Source: Oscillospiraceae bacterium (GTDB taxonomy: Bacteria; Bacillota; Clostridia; UBA1381; UBA9506). Taken from it: a DNA stretch of 64,000 nucleotides. The stretch covers positions 99,324 to 163,323 of the forward strand of contig SVJQ01000002.1 in the NCBI GenBank assembly GCA_015068905.1, read 5' to 3'. The translations under genes were made by a program, and so were the position numbers. Position 1 is the stretch's first letter; every line of letters starts with the position of its first letter. Shown piece after piece: positions 16,400-25,453 of the stretch. The notes under the pieces are model-generated. The model worked only from the letters and a program-made list of their open reading frames with translations. It was not told the origin of the DNA and ran no database searches.

Positions 16400-18259
16400 T
16401 TATTTTAAGTTAATTGTTACTGTTTCTTTATCGGCTTTTAATAAATATAAATTGCCCGCCAGCTGAGTCAGGCTGCCGCCTTTTACGCTTTCATAGCTAT
16501 CCGCGTTAAAGCGAATGAAGAAATAGCCCTCGTCATAGAAGTTGCCGATATGAAGCACAAGCTTATCCCCGGCATCTTCCTTTTTGACATTGAGCGCCGC
16601 ATACCGCTGAACTGCTGCTGAGGTTTCAGAACCCGTAAAGTTGCGGATAGATGGTGCAGAGGTGTATAAATAATCAAGATACTCCCCAAAATGCTTTGAA
16701 AGCGTTTCCCAACCTAGCTCTGCGCCACGTTCGGGGTCAAGGGCATCGTCAGGGTGAGTAAAGTGACAATTTACATAGTGCATATTCAGCTCTGATACTA
16801 ACGCCAGCTCCATAAATGGCGTTAAAACACAGCTTGAGATAATTCGCGGCTGATACACCCTGCCATCCGGCAGAACGTCAAACTCCTGAGTGCAGTTAAA
16901 TTTAAAATCACCGTCGGGGAAGTAGATACCCGATATGGTCTTGATGTGGGGATATGTATCAAATAAAAAGTCCTCACCCACGCTTGACATAATGTTTGAC
17001 GGGGGAACGTACAAAGACATATCAACACCCGGAAAAAGCTCATCACAAACATCAACCAAAGAGTCAAAGGCGCCTTTCATAGCTGCTTTGCTGTCCCAGG
17101 TTTTATAGTCATAAAAACCCTCATAATCGCACTCGCCCATACAAAGAGGCTGGTGGTTATAACCGTGATAACCAATCTCACCGCCCTGCCGAAGCAACAT
17201 ATTACCAAAGTTTAAAAACGTTCCTTCATCCGGCTTGGTTGGCGTTGTACCATCCACATTATCATCATAGCCGGTAATGGCAAGACCGGTATATTTAATG
17301 CCGTACTGATCGGCATGGTTCATCATAGCCGGCCACCAGATGTTCACATAAAAATCACGGATGGACGCACCGTAATCTCTGGTTATGTATTCACTACTTC
17401 CTTGCGGAATCTGAGAGGGAAAGTCATCTAAGTAAAAGGTTGATGCATTGATAACGGGATACACACAGACATCCTCAAGCAGGCTGTAGGCTGCGGCATA
17501 AAAACCACGCACCACTTTTTCACAAAGCCCCAGATTATACACCACATATTTTCCTTTGCCGTGATTGGTTTCCCATATCAGCGGGGTTTTGCTTTCGTTG
17601 TCTATCCAAGCGTGAACTTTGGTTTTCTGTCCGTCCAGCTGCACCGCCCACACAGAATCATAGCCGTCTTCTACGACAAAGCTTCTGCCGCCACCAACCA
17701 TAAAGTTCTCGTCAACATAAATGCTTTCAAGATGAGCATAGTCCCAGGAGGATTCCTCAATTCCCAATGCACTTTCAAGGACAGAGACATATATGTTTTT
17801 TTGCATGCTCAGGGCAAACAAGGCTCTTCCGCCATCATAGACCCAATCATTTAACGTGATAACATTTTGCCCCACGGGAAACAGGTTGCTGATCACAATA
17901 ACCGCCGTATCATACCGGTTCAAATCAGGAAAGGGGCTGTTTGATAAATCAACAGCATCATATCCCACCTTCATATCTGAAAGGGTATTTTCAATTTCTT
18001 CCATTGCCGCGACGCTGTCTGCCTGAGCACTGTCCCACAGCACCACGGTGTTTTTAGAGAGGGGTGCTAAAGCCTCTGCCTTGGTAACAATGTTTTCTTC
18101 TGGCAGAAAGCCTAAAGACGGCTTATTGTAATTATAGCTTATGCCGCTTCGCTCTAAAAACAAAATCAAACTAATGAGCGCAAACACCAGCATAACCACA
18201 AGCATGCCGCTGAAACGAAATTTAAAAAATCGGGTTTTCAGTTCGGTTAAGACTTCCAA
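16400..18259 (-). CDS. PelA-like polysaccharide deacetylase (DUF2194)
   Basis: 619 residues, TTG start behind GGAGGCGATAGCATT, overlapping the pelE-like gene by 13 bp. An N-terminal membrane anchor (about 18-38) is followed by a glutamine-amidotransferase-like domain (about 65-270). Next comes a deacetylase domain carrying STFYLDDFPS (metal Asp pair, motif 1) and EIGYHGYNHQ (His-x3-His, motif 2), and finally a small beta domain (about 550-619). In Gram-positive Pel clusters PelA is reduced to its deacetylase part, and the position between pelE and pelF fits that. It would partly de-N-acetylate Pel outside the membrane. No PelA hydrolase domain is seen. Confidence 0.83.
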   Translation of the reverse strand: MEVLTELKTRFFKFRFSGMLVVMLVFALISLILFLERSGISYNYNKPSLGFLPEENIVTKAEALAPLSKNTVVLWDSAQADSVAAMEEIENTLSDMKVGYDAVDLSNSPFPDLNRYDTAVIVISNLFPVGQNVITLNDWVYDGGRALFALSMQKNIYVSVLESALGIEESSWDYAHLESIYVDENFMVGGGRSFVVEDGYDSVWAVQLDGQKTKVHAWIDNESKTPLIWETNHGKGKYVVYNLGLCEKVVRGFYAAAYSLLEDVCVYPVINASTFYLDDFPSQIPQGSSEYITRDYGASIRDFYVNIWWPAMMNHADQYGIKYTGLAITGYDDNVDGTTPTKPDEGTFLNFGNMLLRQGGEIGYHGYNHQPLCMGECDYEGFYDYKTWDSKAAMKGAFDSLVDVCDELFPGVDMSLYVPPSNIMSSVGEDFLFDTYPHIKTISGIYFPDGDFKFNCTQEFDVLPDGRVYQPRIISSCVLTPFMELALVSELNMHYVNCHFTHPDDALDPERGAELGWETLSKHFGEYLDYLYTSAPSIRNFTGSETSAAVQRYAALNVKKEDAGDKLVLHIGNFYDEGYFFIRFNADSYESVKGGSLTQLAGNLYLLKADKETVTINLK

Positions 18260-19134
18260 AATGCTATCGCCTCCTTCACCCGTCTGGAAACAAACATTTT
18301 TTTAGACTGTATGTCCTTGAGCAGTTCTTTGATTTTATCACCCTGCTTAAGCTGAGCATAATACTTAAGCTTAAGCAATATAATGTCTTCACTGTCGTCA
18401 TAGAGTGCATCTGCCTTTGACAGCACCTCGCCGGCTATGGTGTAATTACCCAAGGCGAATTCATTTTCAAAATAGCGGATGTAATCTTCCATATTGTCTC
18501 CGGCGGCAAGTTTTTTGGAAACAAGCTGAGAATACAGGTTTCTGTTCATAAGCTCAACCTGACCGGATAAAAGATTTTGCTCTAATATAATCCACAAAAA
18601 GTCGCAATAGCGAGTTAAAACATCTATATCATCAGGGTTTTTGGCATATTCTCTCCCCAGCTTTTGCAAAACATAGTCATTCTCTTTCGAAATTTCTACC
18701 ATGGCTGTTACGGCATAGTGAACAACCTCAGGGTCTTCATTGTTCCCTGCCTTCTGCAAAAATTCAATATACTCCTTGGGGTTATCATTCAAAACATCCA
18801 TAATAATCTCGCGCCGCTCTTTGGGAGAGTTGATGAGTAGCGCTTCTTCAATCGCCACCAGAGAATCGTCGTTTTTCTTTTCTTCAACCGTGATACCTTT
18901 ATAAAGCACAGAGTCAAGCTTCATTTTCTGCACCCCAACCGCTATGGTGTCATCCTGCTTAAGCACCACTTCAAAATGCAGAAACATAACCGCCAGAAAG
19001 CCCCAAAAGGGAAGGCACAACACCACAAAAAACATATATTTGTGTACGTGCAAAAACTTAAATTGTGCCCCTAAAAATGTAAAAACAGACAAAAGGATAT
19101 GTATGACAATTAAAATAATCGCAAAAATGTTCAT
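18247..19134 (-). CDS. PelE-like membrane/TPR-type scaffold protein
   Basis: 295 residues: two N-terminal membrane helices (about 3-25 and 32-55) and a long helical cytoplasmic domain with alternating repeats (LLINSPKERREIIMDVLNDNPKEY and further 30-40 residue units), consistent with a TPR/HEAT-like scaffold. PelE of Gram-negative Pel systems has the same plan and bridges PelD to PelF/PelG. Sequence identity is not recognisable by eye, so the call rests on topology plus the D-E-A-F-G gene order. It begins 16 bp after the PelD-like gene. Confidence 0.72.
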   Translation of the reverse strand: MNIFAIILIVIHILLSVFTFLGAQFKFLHVHKYMFFVVLCLPFWGFLAVMFLHFEVVLKQDDTIAVGVQKMKLDSVLYKGITVEEKKNDDSLVAIEEALLINSPKERREIIMDVLNDNPKEYIEFLQKAGNNEDPEVVHYAVTAMVEISKENDYVLQKLGREYAKNPDDIDVLTRYCDFLWIILEQNLLSGQVELMNRNLYSQLVSKKLAAGDNMEDYIRYFENEFALGNYTIAGEVLSKADALYDDSEDIILLKLKYYAQLKQGDKIKELLKDIQSKKMFVSRRVKEAIAFWKS

Positions 19135-19150
19135 ACATACCCCTCCTTTT

Positions 19151-21931
19151 TTATTTAACGGTGACGGTTATATCCAGATTTTCAAATCTGGGCAAAATAT
19201 ATTGTAAGTCATTTTTAGTCGCCTGAGATAAAAGTAAGCCCAGCTTGCCGTTTTCAAGCTCACCCAAAATATCATTGGCACGAATTTTGCCAACTAGCAT
19301 CCGGTCAACCTCTTGATAAGAATGACCACATACGTCAATTTCCATAAATTCATAAGAGAAAACTTTGCGCTCAGCCATATCTTTAAAGTTCTTGTAAATC
19401 CTTTCAAACTCGTCATGGCACACGATATGGGTACCCTGCAGATACCTGCTTTCATACAGTTGCTGATTATAGTCATAAGCGCGAAGCAATGATATTTCTG
19501 CCAGGTCGCAAAGAATCTTGAACAAATTGACGTAGTAAAGGGAGTTTTGCTCCGGCTTTACATGCCATACAAAGATTAACAGCTCAAGCTTATCCCTACG
19601 CCAGACGCCGGATGCATACATAGGCAGGTTGGGCAAAAAGTCTGTATTCTTCCAGATCTCATCTTTTTGTATCACATCTAAAATCGGGCGATACGTTTCA
19701 AGAGAAATGGAACGTGACACTTCGTTTATAATGTCTCTTGACGATACCTCCAGTCTGCCAAAGACACTTTTATCATTGACAGAATACACGCTGAGGGTCT
19801 TGTTTTCAAGAGTGTCCTCAAAGGTATCCATAATTTTCAGATACAGCTTATGGGGCTCAACGGTGTCTAAGTTTTTAGTCACGTCAAAAATTTTACCAAA
19901 GCTGTCTTTTGAACCGATAATCTGCTTTTTAAGGTCACGCTTTTCATTAAAGGTATCCTGATAAAGCTCACGGGTAAACTCCAGCTTTTCCTCTAACAGT
20001 TCAACCTGCTCTTCGCCATACTTTATCTTATCATCCTTAGTCAGGCGCACATAGCCGGAAACAGCACCCACGAGGAAGTAATAAACAAAGGCAAACCAAT
20101 TTGTCGGCTCATAAAATATGGTCAGCCAGCCTGTGCCGGTAGTAATTTTTGCAACAAACCACGCCAGCGACGCAAGTGCCGCCGCAAACAGACCCATATT
20201 CAGGCCATGAACAAGAGCAACAATGACAATAAACGCCATTCTGAAATCAACAACCGAAAACATAACCGACGAGCCGGTTATAATGTTCAAAATCTCAGTA
20301 ATAATGAACATCAGCCCAATTTCCAAGGCTTTGACTGCAGGGGTATGCTCTTTCATCCATTTTCTGATACGACTCATAAGGTCTGTCGCCTTAAGCTGTT
20401 TATCTGTCAGATACTTCTCATATTCCTCTTCAAGATCGTCTAAAACAGAAACTGTAGAAAACCAGCCATATTCGTTTCGAAGTGCGGTGTTTTTAATTTC
20501 CAGAAGGTCGCCGCTGTCTTCGCCGGTATAATTAACCTTAAGGTTTGGCAGCATGACCCGTGTGCCATTCATAATATCTCCAAAAGTGATATTAAAATCG
20601 TCATTTACATTTAGGGTTCCAATACCCTCCTGCCAGTTTTCAAGGAAGCGGGATACAAGACGCGATACATCGTGCATAGAAATAAAGAAGGCTCTTGAAC
20701 CCTCAATCTCTTTTAAGGTGACCATCCCACTTTCTGCCTGTTCAAAAATATTATGCAGAAAGTCACCTTCAAGGCTTCCGCTGTAAAGGTGGGGGATTCT
20801 GACAATTTTTATGTCAATTTCGTAATGCTTGGTATAAAACTCACACAGGTTTTCTTTAGAAAGGGTAATGACACTTGTATCCTTTTTATTGGAATAGGCA
20901 CCGTCTAAGGATGAAAAATAAATAACCTTAGCCTCTTTCTGATATTTTGCCGTCAGGCTTAAAATCTCTCTCAACACTTCGGCATCAGGCTCAGCCTGAG
21001 AACGGTATGTAAGCTCTCTTGCAAAGAACATAACCACATCAAAATCGTATGTTTCAAAGATACTTTCATAGGGAATGCGCTTACCGTTATACACCTTAAT
21101 TTTACCCTGAGATTTCAGGTGCGTCGGTCCTGCAATCAGCACATTATTATTTTCAAATGTATCTTCAATGAATTTTTCTGTGACATAACCGGTGTTACCG
21201 GCAAGCAAAATGCGCTTCGCCACAAGGGTGTTCGGGTCTACAACCACACGGTTATTACGGGAAAACTGCTCTCTGATCTCTAACAGCTCATTGTTGTTGA
21301 CAACGTTTAAAAGGCAGGCAACCAAAAAGTCGTCAAACACGCCACTCATGCCGTTTGCGATCATTTCAATGGCAACATCCTGCGAGAAGGCGGCTTTATA
21401 GCTTCTGGCACTTGTCAGGGCATCAAAAGAGTCAGCAATGGCAACCACACGGGCAGAAATGGGAATGTTCTCCCCCTTTAACCCCTCAGGGTACCCTGTG
21501 CCGTCAATTCTCTCGTGGTGATATTTAGCAATATCTTTGGCGTGGCTGATGATTCTTTCATCAATATCGGAGGATATCTCTTCAATCATGTCATAACCAA
21601 AAACAGTGTGCTTTTTGACAATATCATACTCTATGGGAGAAAGCTTTCCCGGAAAATTGAGTATGCTTTGAGGAACTCTGCTCTTTCCTATATCATGCAG
21701 GGAGGACGCAATTGACATAGACTGTATATCTTCTTCAGATAAGGCATATTTGTCTGTTACATGATTCAGCTCACGAAGCATCAGCTCCGTCAGCATTCTG
21801 ACGTGATAGATATGAAAGCCCGTTTCGCCGTTTAGCATTTCGGGAATATTGTCGCTGGCAATATCAACAATCTCTAATGCCTGATTTTCCCCTTCAGCAT
21901 GTAAAACCAGAACAGGGTTTATGGATGCCAT
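19151..21931 (-). CDS. HD-GYP + epimerase-like + PelD-like c-di-GMP receptor fusion
   Basis: 926 residues, first gene of the Pel operon. Residues about 35-220 form an intact HD-GYP domain: HDIGKSRVP (79-87), HTVFGYDMI, YHHERIDGTGYP (137-148) and ADSFDALTSARSYK. This domain class hydrolyses cyclic di-GMP. Residues about 235-510 are Rossmann/SDR-epimerase-like (KRILLAGNTGYV, VIYFSSLDGAYSN), with the catalytic YxxxK not evident. Four membrane helices follow (about 535-635), then a coiled coil, a GAF domain (about 685-815) and a degenerate GGDEF domain. In the last, the active-site motif is ENGKL (893-897), but the inhibitory-site RxxD is kept as RAND (884-887), five residues upstream, exactly the PelD arrangement for c-di-GMP binding. 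Likely receptor and signal terminator in one chain. Confidence 0.88.
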   Translation of the reverse strand: MASINPVLVLHAEGENQALEIVDIASDNIPEMLNGETGFHIYHVRMLTELMLRELNHVTDKYALSEEDIQSMSIASSLHDIGKSRVPQSILNFPGKLSPIEYDIVKKHTVFGYDMIEEISSDIDERIISHAKDIAKYHHERIDGTGYPEGLKGENIPISARVVAIADSFDALTSARSYKAAFSQDVAIEMIANGMSGVFDDFLVACLLNVVNNNELLEIREQFSRNNRVVVDPNTLVAKRILLAGNTGYVTEKFIEDTFENNNVLIAGPTHLKSQGKIKVYNGKRIPYESIFETYDFDVVMFFARELTYRSQAEPDAEVLREILSLTAKYQKEAKVIYFSSLDGAYSNKKDTSVITLSKENLCEFYTKHYEIDIKIVRIPHLYSGSLEGDFLHNIFEQAESGMVTLKEIEGSRAFFISMHDVSRLVSRFLENWQEGIGTLNVNDDFNITFGDIMNGTRVMLPNLKVNYTGEDSGDLLEIKNTALRNEYGWFSTVSVLDDLEEEYEKYLTDKQLKATDLMSRIRKWMKEHTPAVKALEIGLMFIITEILNIITGSSVMFSVVDFRMAFIVIVALVHGLNMGLFAAALASLAWFVAKITTGTGWLTIFYEPTNWFAFVYYFLVGAVSGYVRLTKDDKIKYGEEQVELLEEKLEFTRELYQDTFNEKRDLKKQIIGSKDSFGKIFDVTKNLDTVEPHKLYLKIMDTFEDTLENKTLSVYSVNDKSVFGRLEVSSRDIINEVSRSISLETYRPILDVIQKDEIWKNTDFLPNLPMYASGVWRRDKLELLIFVWHVKPEQNSLYYVNLFKILCDLAEISLLRAYDYNQQLYESRYLQGTHIVCHDEFERIYKNFKDMAERKVFSYEFMEIDVCGHSYQEVDRMLVGKIRANDILGELENGKLGLLLSQATKNDLQYILPRFENLDITVTVK

Positions 21932-22002
21932 AGCTTATCCTCCTTCCGCAAGTCTTAAATTTATATGTATTGATTCTTTTCAATTTTTATTCATACAGAG
22001 TC

Positions 22003-22031
22003 ATTATACTACGTTATCCGACATTTTTCAA
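22003..22031 (-). promoter_or_regulatory. Sigma-A promoter of the Pel operon
   Basis: Minus-strand TTGAAA (22026-22031), 17 bp, TATAAT (22003-22008). It is followed by a leader of about 65 nt and GGAAGGAGGATAAGCT before the start at 21931. Confidence 0.85.
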
Positions 22032-22034
22032 TAT

Positions 22035-22320
22035 CTATGCTATTAATTTGCTTGTTTTTCGCCGTTTTTCTTCCTTATATATGTTTTCAAGAAAAATAGC
22101 TCCTGTGCCGCATGCAATAAATGCCGAAAGCATCAAAGGTACAGGGGCCCCAAATAACTGATAGAATATGTCACACAGAGCTTTTGGCTTTTTTAGGCGC
22201 TTTCTGTTCCGAAAAAATCCTCTTTAGCCCTCTTTTCTCCACTGTTTCCGTCTGTCCCATTCCTAACTGTGGGATAACATGTGGTCGTAAAGGTAGGTCA
22301 AAATTTGAGCCGCTATAAAC
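22035..22320 (-). pseudogene. Possible frameshifted remnant of a small membrane protein gene
   Basis: Two overlapping minus-strand frames look coding but lack a proper start. One reads YSGSNFDLPLRPHVIPQLG on to a stop at 22171. The other continues through FYQLFGAPVPLMLSAFIACG, one membrane helix and a Lys/Arg-rich tail to a stop at 22035. One base shift near 22175-22190 would join them. The first part resembles the frame behind 61773-61802. I do not recognise the family. The rest of the 435-bp gap between madM and the Pel operon holds a terminator and the Pel promoter. Confidence 0.3.
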
Positions 22321-22324
22321 AAAG

Positions 22325-22350
22325 AAAGAGACGGCAAAGCCGTCTCTTTC
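22325..22350. terminator. Intrinsic terminator of the large minus-strand locus
   Basis: Perfect stem AAAGAGACGGC/GCCGTCTCTTT with an AAA (TTT) loop and T-run, 17 bp downstream of the madM stop. It closes the polysaccharide locus. Confidence 0.88.
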
Positions 22351-22366
22351 TATACAATCATATTGT

Positions 22367-23140
22367 TTATGGTAAAAGCAGCCGTGTCAGCGAATACAAA
22401 ACCGAAGGGCACAATAAACACCCAAGTCCAGTATAGAAGGTAGATGTCATAGCACCATAGGGAACAAGGCTTGCATCGGTTGCAGCGAGTCCTGCTGTGG
22501 TGCCGCTGGTGGTTCCCATAAGGCCACCGAAAATCATGGCTGCTCTGGGACTGTTAAGCCCAATTTTTTTTGCTACCATCGGTGTAAGTAACATAACCGC
22601 AACGGATTTAATCAAACCACAGGCAATAGAGATTGCAATCACCGTTGATTCAGCACCCAGCGCCGCACCGGTAACAGGACCAACCACAAAGGTAACCGTG
22701 CCGGCAGCAATAGTAGAAACGCTGATTGCATCGGTGTAACCAAAGGCAATGGCAACCAAGGCACCAGATAGATAGCCTGTGATAACGCCCACTAAAAGAG
22801 AGGCGATGCCTATTAAACCGCACTTTTTAATTTCAGATAGTTTTGCACCAAAGGATGTAGCAACAATGGTAAAATCACGTAAGGCAGAGCTACCTAAAAT
22901 GCCAAGCCCAGCAAACATACCTACATCTGAAATACCTTTAGAACCTCCGGTCACCTTGCCACCGATATAGGCAAGAATCAACCCAAAGAAAATAGCAATA
23001 GCTGAAGCATGGATTCTGCCACGGGTGAGTTTTGAAGAAACAAAGTTTGCAATTAAGGAAATAATGCCCACAAGCAAAAAAGACATAACAAATCCGTTAT
23101 CTACAAAAAGTTTAACAATAATATCCGTGATTGCTCTCAT
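22367..23140 (-). CDS. madM: Malonate transporter subunit MadM
   Basis: 257 residues with about eight membrane segments. The family signature lies near the C-terminus (FGGLMGTTSGTTAGLAATD, then LVPYGAMTSTFYTGLGCLL), and the GTVTFVVGPVTGAALG segment is also typical. MadL and MadM together form a sodium-dependent malonate importer. It overlaps madL by 4 bp (ATGA). No malonate decarboxylase or malonyl-CoA synthetase gene is near, so the cargo in this organism may be malonate used elsewhere or a related small acid. It is the last gene of the 12-kb catabolic transcription unit. Confidence 0.9.
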   Translation of the reverse strand: MRAITDIIVKLFVDNGFVMSFLLVGIISLIANFVSSKLTRGRIHASAIAIFFGLILAYIGGKVTGGSKGISDVGMFAGLGILGSSALRDFTIVATSFGAKLSEIKKCGLIGIASLLVGVITGYLSGALVAIAFGYTDAISVSTIAAGTVTFVVGPVTGAALGAESTVIAISIACGLIKSVAVMLLTPMVAKKIGLNSPRAAMIFGGLMGTTSGTTAGLAATDASLVPYGAMTSTFYTGLGCLLCPSVLYSLTRLLLP

Positions 23141-23526
23141 TGCTCTACCTCCGCTTCTGCTTTTTTCTTACTTGCTTTGGGAATAAGGGAATTTAAAAGA
23201 GGCAGCATTAAAAACGCCACCGCAACTGAGGCGATGCCTGCAACAGCTGCCAGAACACCCCCCGAAATAGCGCCAAACACGTTCTGAGATGCGGCCATGG
23301 CAATAATTACCGGAATAAACATCTCTTTCCAGAAATTAAGCCCTTTTTCATAATTCGCAGGTAATTTCTCTGTCACCTTTTTTGAGTTTGTGATGATTAA
23401 AAGTAGTAACATTGCAAAACCAACGCCACCGACATCAGAGTTAAGACCGGTAGCAAGCCCTAACAGATTGCCAATAAATGTTCCTATAAACATGCAGGCA
23501 GACAAAATCGCCACGCCATATATCAT
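23137..23526 (-). CDS. madL: Malonate transporter subunit MadL
   Basis: 129 residues from the ATG at 23526 (MIYGVAILSACMFIG), which is 9 nt from AAAGGA. The ORF-track TTG at 23535 sits directly on that site and is unlikely. Four hydrophobic segments, GTFIGNLLGLATGLNSDVGGVG and the NFWKEMFIPVIIAMAASQNV segment match MadL. The Lys/Glu-rich tail is cytoplasmic. It pairs with MadM by overlapping genes, the usual arrangement. It starts about 60 bp after a Gfo/Idh/MocA gene. Confidence 0.9.
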   Translation of the reverse strand: MIYGVAILSACMFIGTFIGNLLGLATGLNSDVGGVGFAMLLLLIITNSKKVTEKLPANYEKGLNFWKEMFIPVIIAMAASQNVFGAISGGVLAAVAGIASVAVAFLMLPLLNSLIPKASKKKAEAEVEQ

Positions 23527-23584
23527 ACTTTCCAATCCTTTCTTGTAGCACTTTTCTTACGACAACATTCTATTTATATAGTAA

Positions 23585-24583
23585 TTATTTCAAACTTTGT
23601 TTTAAAATCCTGTCTGCTTTTATAACCGTCATAAAGCTTTTATACACTTCATCAATTGACGGTTGCGCAGGAACATCTTCCTCAATCATTTTTATTAAAT
23701 GCGCCAGTTGTGCCCCTGTTGGTCGCCTTTTGCAGTCCACATTGATGTTTTTATATTCCTTTTCCGGGTAGGAGAAATACTCAATTAAATCTCCTTCTTC
23801 CTGATTACTTAGTCTGTTGTTTTTTTCTGTAATTTTGATTCTTCCTAAAGGTCCGATGAATTCTTTCAGGTTCTCCGCTGCAATTGTGTTACCCCAACCC
23901 GCCTCGTAGTAGGCAATGCTTCCATCGGCAAGGCGCAGGGTGATTAAACCATAATTATATGTATCCTCCGGCACCTCATCATCCGTTCTTAGGGCAATGC
24001 CGTTTATATCCGCGACCTCACTGCCTGTAAACCAGCGGCAAACATCAACATAATGCACACCGCAATCAACAATGGGGGATGCATTCTGGAGAAGCTTACC
24101 ATATTTGTTCCAATCCATAACGTGATGATTCTGATTCATACGCATAATGATTGGAGAACCAATAGCGCCTCTTTGAATCATTTGGGCTACCCTTTTATAT
24201 GTTTCATTAAATCGCAGAATATAACCAATCTGAACTTTAATATCAGAAGATTGAACAATCCTAACAAATTCCTCTGCCTGTTCTTGGTTTGTTGTAATCG
24301 GCTTTTCACACAGCAAATGCTTATGGTACTGTGCACAGGCTTTTAAAATTTCTAAATGTGTTTCAGGATAGGTAGCACAGATAATAATATCCGTTTTTTT
24401 GTCCTGTAGATATCTTTCATAGGACACATCAAAGCTCATAGCGTGATATTTCTTAGCAAAAAACTTTGCTCTTTCTATATCCACATCCACCACACCATAA
24501 ATACAGACATTCTCCATCAAATAAATGTCATCCAGATGCACCGAACCCATATGTCCACAACCGATTAAGACAACGTTGTACAT
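23585..24583 (-). CDS. Gfo/Idh/MocA-family oxidoreductase (first)
   Basis: 332 residues. N-terminal NAD(P) fold with VLIGCGHMGSVH (GxGxxG), the LLCEKPITTN motif (catalytic-region EKP) near residue 97, and DCGVHYVDVCRWF (the D..H catalytic pair) near 172. Family enzymes oxidise or reduce sugar hydroxyls. It lies directly after a sugar-phosphate-isomerase-like gene (18 bp) in the catabolic operon, a pairing repeated at 29.7-31.5 kb. Cytoplasmic. Substrate unknown; a keto-sugar-forming dehydrogenase is my inference. Confidence 0.9.
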   Translation of the reverse strand: MYNVVLIGCGHMGSVHLDDIYLMENVCIYGVVDVDIERAKFFAKKYHAMSFDVSYERYLQDKKTDIIICATYPETHLEILKACAQYHKHLLCEKPITTNQEQAEEFVRIVQSSDIKVQIGYILRFNETYKRVAQMIQRGAIGSPIIMRMNQNHHVMDWNKYGKLLQNASPIVDCGVHYVDVCRWFTGSEVADINGIALRTDDEVPEDTYNYGLITLRLADGSIAYYEAGWGNTIAAENLKEFIGPLGRIKITEKNNRLSNQEEGDLIEYFSYPEKEYKNINVDCKRRPTGAQLAHLIKMIEEDVPAQPSIDEVYKSFMTVIKADRILKQSLK

Positions 24584-24601
24584 AGCCTTACGCTCCTAAT
24601 T

Positions 24602-25435
24602 TTATCTGTAGTTTTCCATAATTTTATCCATTGCAAGAGAGGTAGTGTATAAAAGCATATCCGGATAGTACGCATAAAGGGGTCCCATTTCAGAGGTAAG
24701 CCAACCGTCATAACCAATGCTTTTCAGAGCTTCCATAACAGCAGGAAAATCCACATTTCCTTCCATCAGGTTTACAAAGCTGTTAGAGGCCTTTTTAAAA
24801 TCTTTTAGGTGAATTTTCTTGATTCGCTTTCCTAAAATGCGAATCCACTGATCGGGATAACCGGTTCTTAAAATATTACCTACATCAAAATATGCACCAA
24901 CATAATCCGACCCGGTCTTATCAATAAAGTCACGAAGCTCTAAGGGAGACAAAAGTAATTTATTGCCGACATTTTCAAGACCAATAGAAACCTTTTTTTC
25001 CTCAGCATAGATAGAAAGCTCTGTAATTCCCGCAAGTGCCCGCTCATAAGCAACATCATAATCTACTAATTCACAGTTGGGGATAAAATCTACACCTACT
25101 GCACCGGGAACAACCAAAACTGTATCACAGCCCAACCAGGAAGCTACATCAATCTGCTTTCTGACAATAGCTTTTGCCTGTTCTCTTGTTTTCTCATTAG
25201 CAGAGGTCAATGAATAATCCCAATGTAAACTGGTTGCCACACTGTATAATTCTATTCCGTTATCTTCTGCCTGTTTTCTGATTTTTTCAATATCAGCTTG
25301 CGTTGATTCCATTGTAATTTCGCCTGTGTCTTCCACAGAAAGCTCCACGCCGTCATAACCGGCCTTCTTAGCCAGTTTGAAAGTTTCTTCTAATGATTGC
25401 TTCGGGAATGACCAGATTGTGATACCTTTTTTCAT
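24602..25435 (-). CDS. Xylose-isomerase-like TIM barrel (sugar phosphate isomerase/epimerase), first copy
   Basis: 277 residues of the AP-endonuclease-2/xylose-isomerase-like barrel. Metal ligands can be placed: Glu in IGLENVGNK, Asp in AYFDVGN, His in IKKIHLKDF and Glu in GWLTSEM. Typical length. It has AAAGGAGAATTTGCG before the ATG and lies between the glycosidase and a Gfo/Idh/MocA gene. Members epimerise or isomerise keto sugars, and some act as lyases on 3-keto-glycosides. Substrate unknown. Confidence 0.88.
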   Translation of the reverse strand: MKKGITIWSFPKQSLEETFKLAKKAGYDGVELSVEDTGEITMESTQADIEKIRKQAEDNGIELYSVATSLHWDYSLTSANEKTREQAKAIVRKQIDVASWLGCDTVLVVPGAVGVDFIPNCELVDYDVAYERALAGITELSIYAEEKKVSIGLENVGNKLLLSPLELRDFIDKTGSDYVGAYFDVGNILRTGYPDQWIRILGKRIKKIHLKDFKKASNSFVNLMEGNVDFPAVMEALKSIGYDGWLTSEMGPLYAYYPDMLLYTTSLAMDKIMENYR

Positions 25436-25453
25436 CGCAAATTCTCCTTTATA

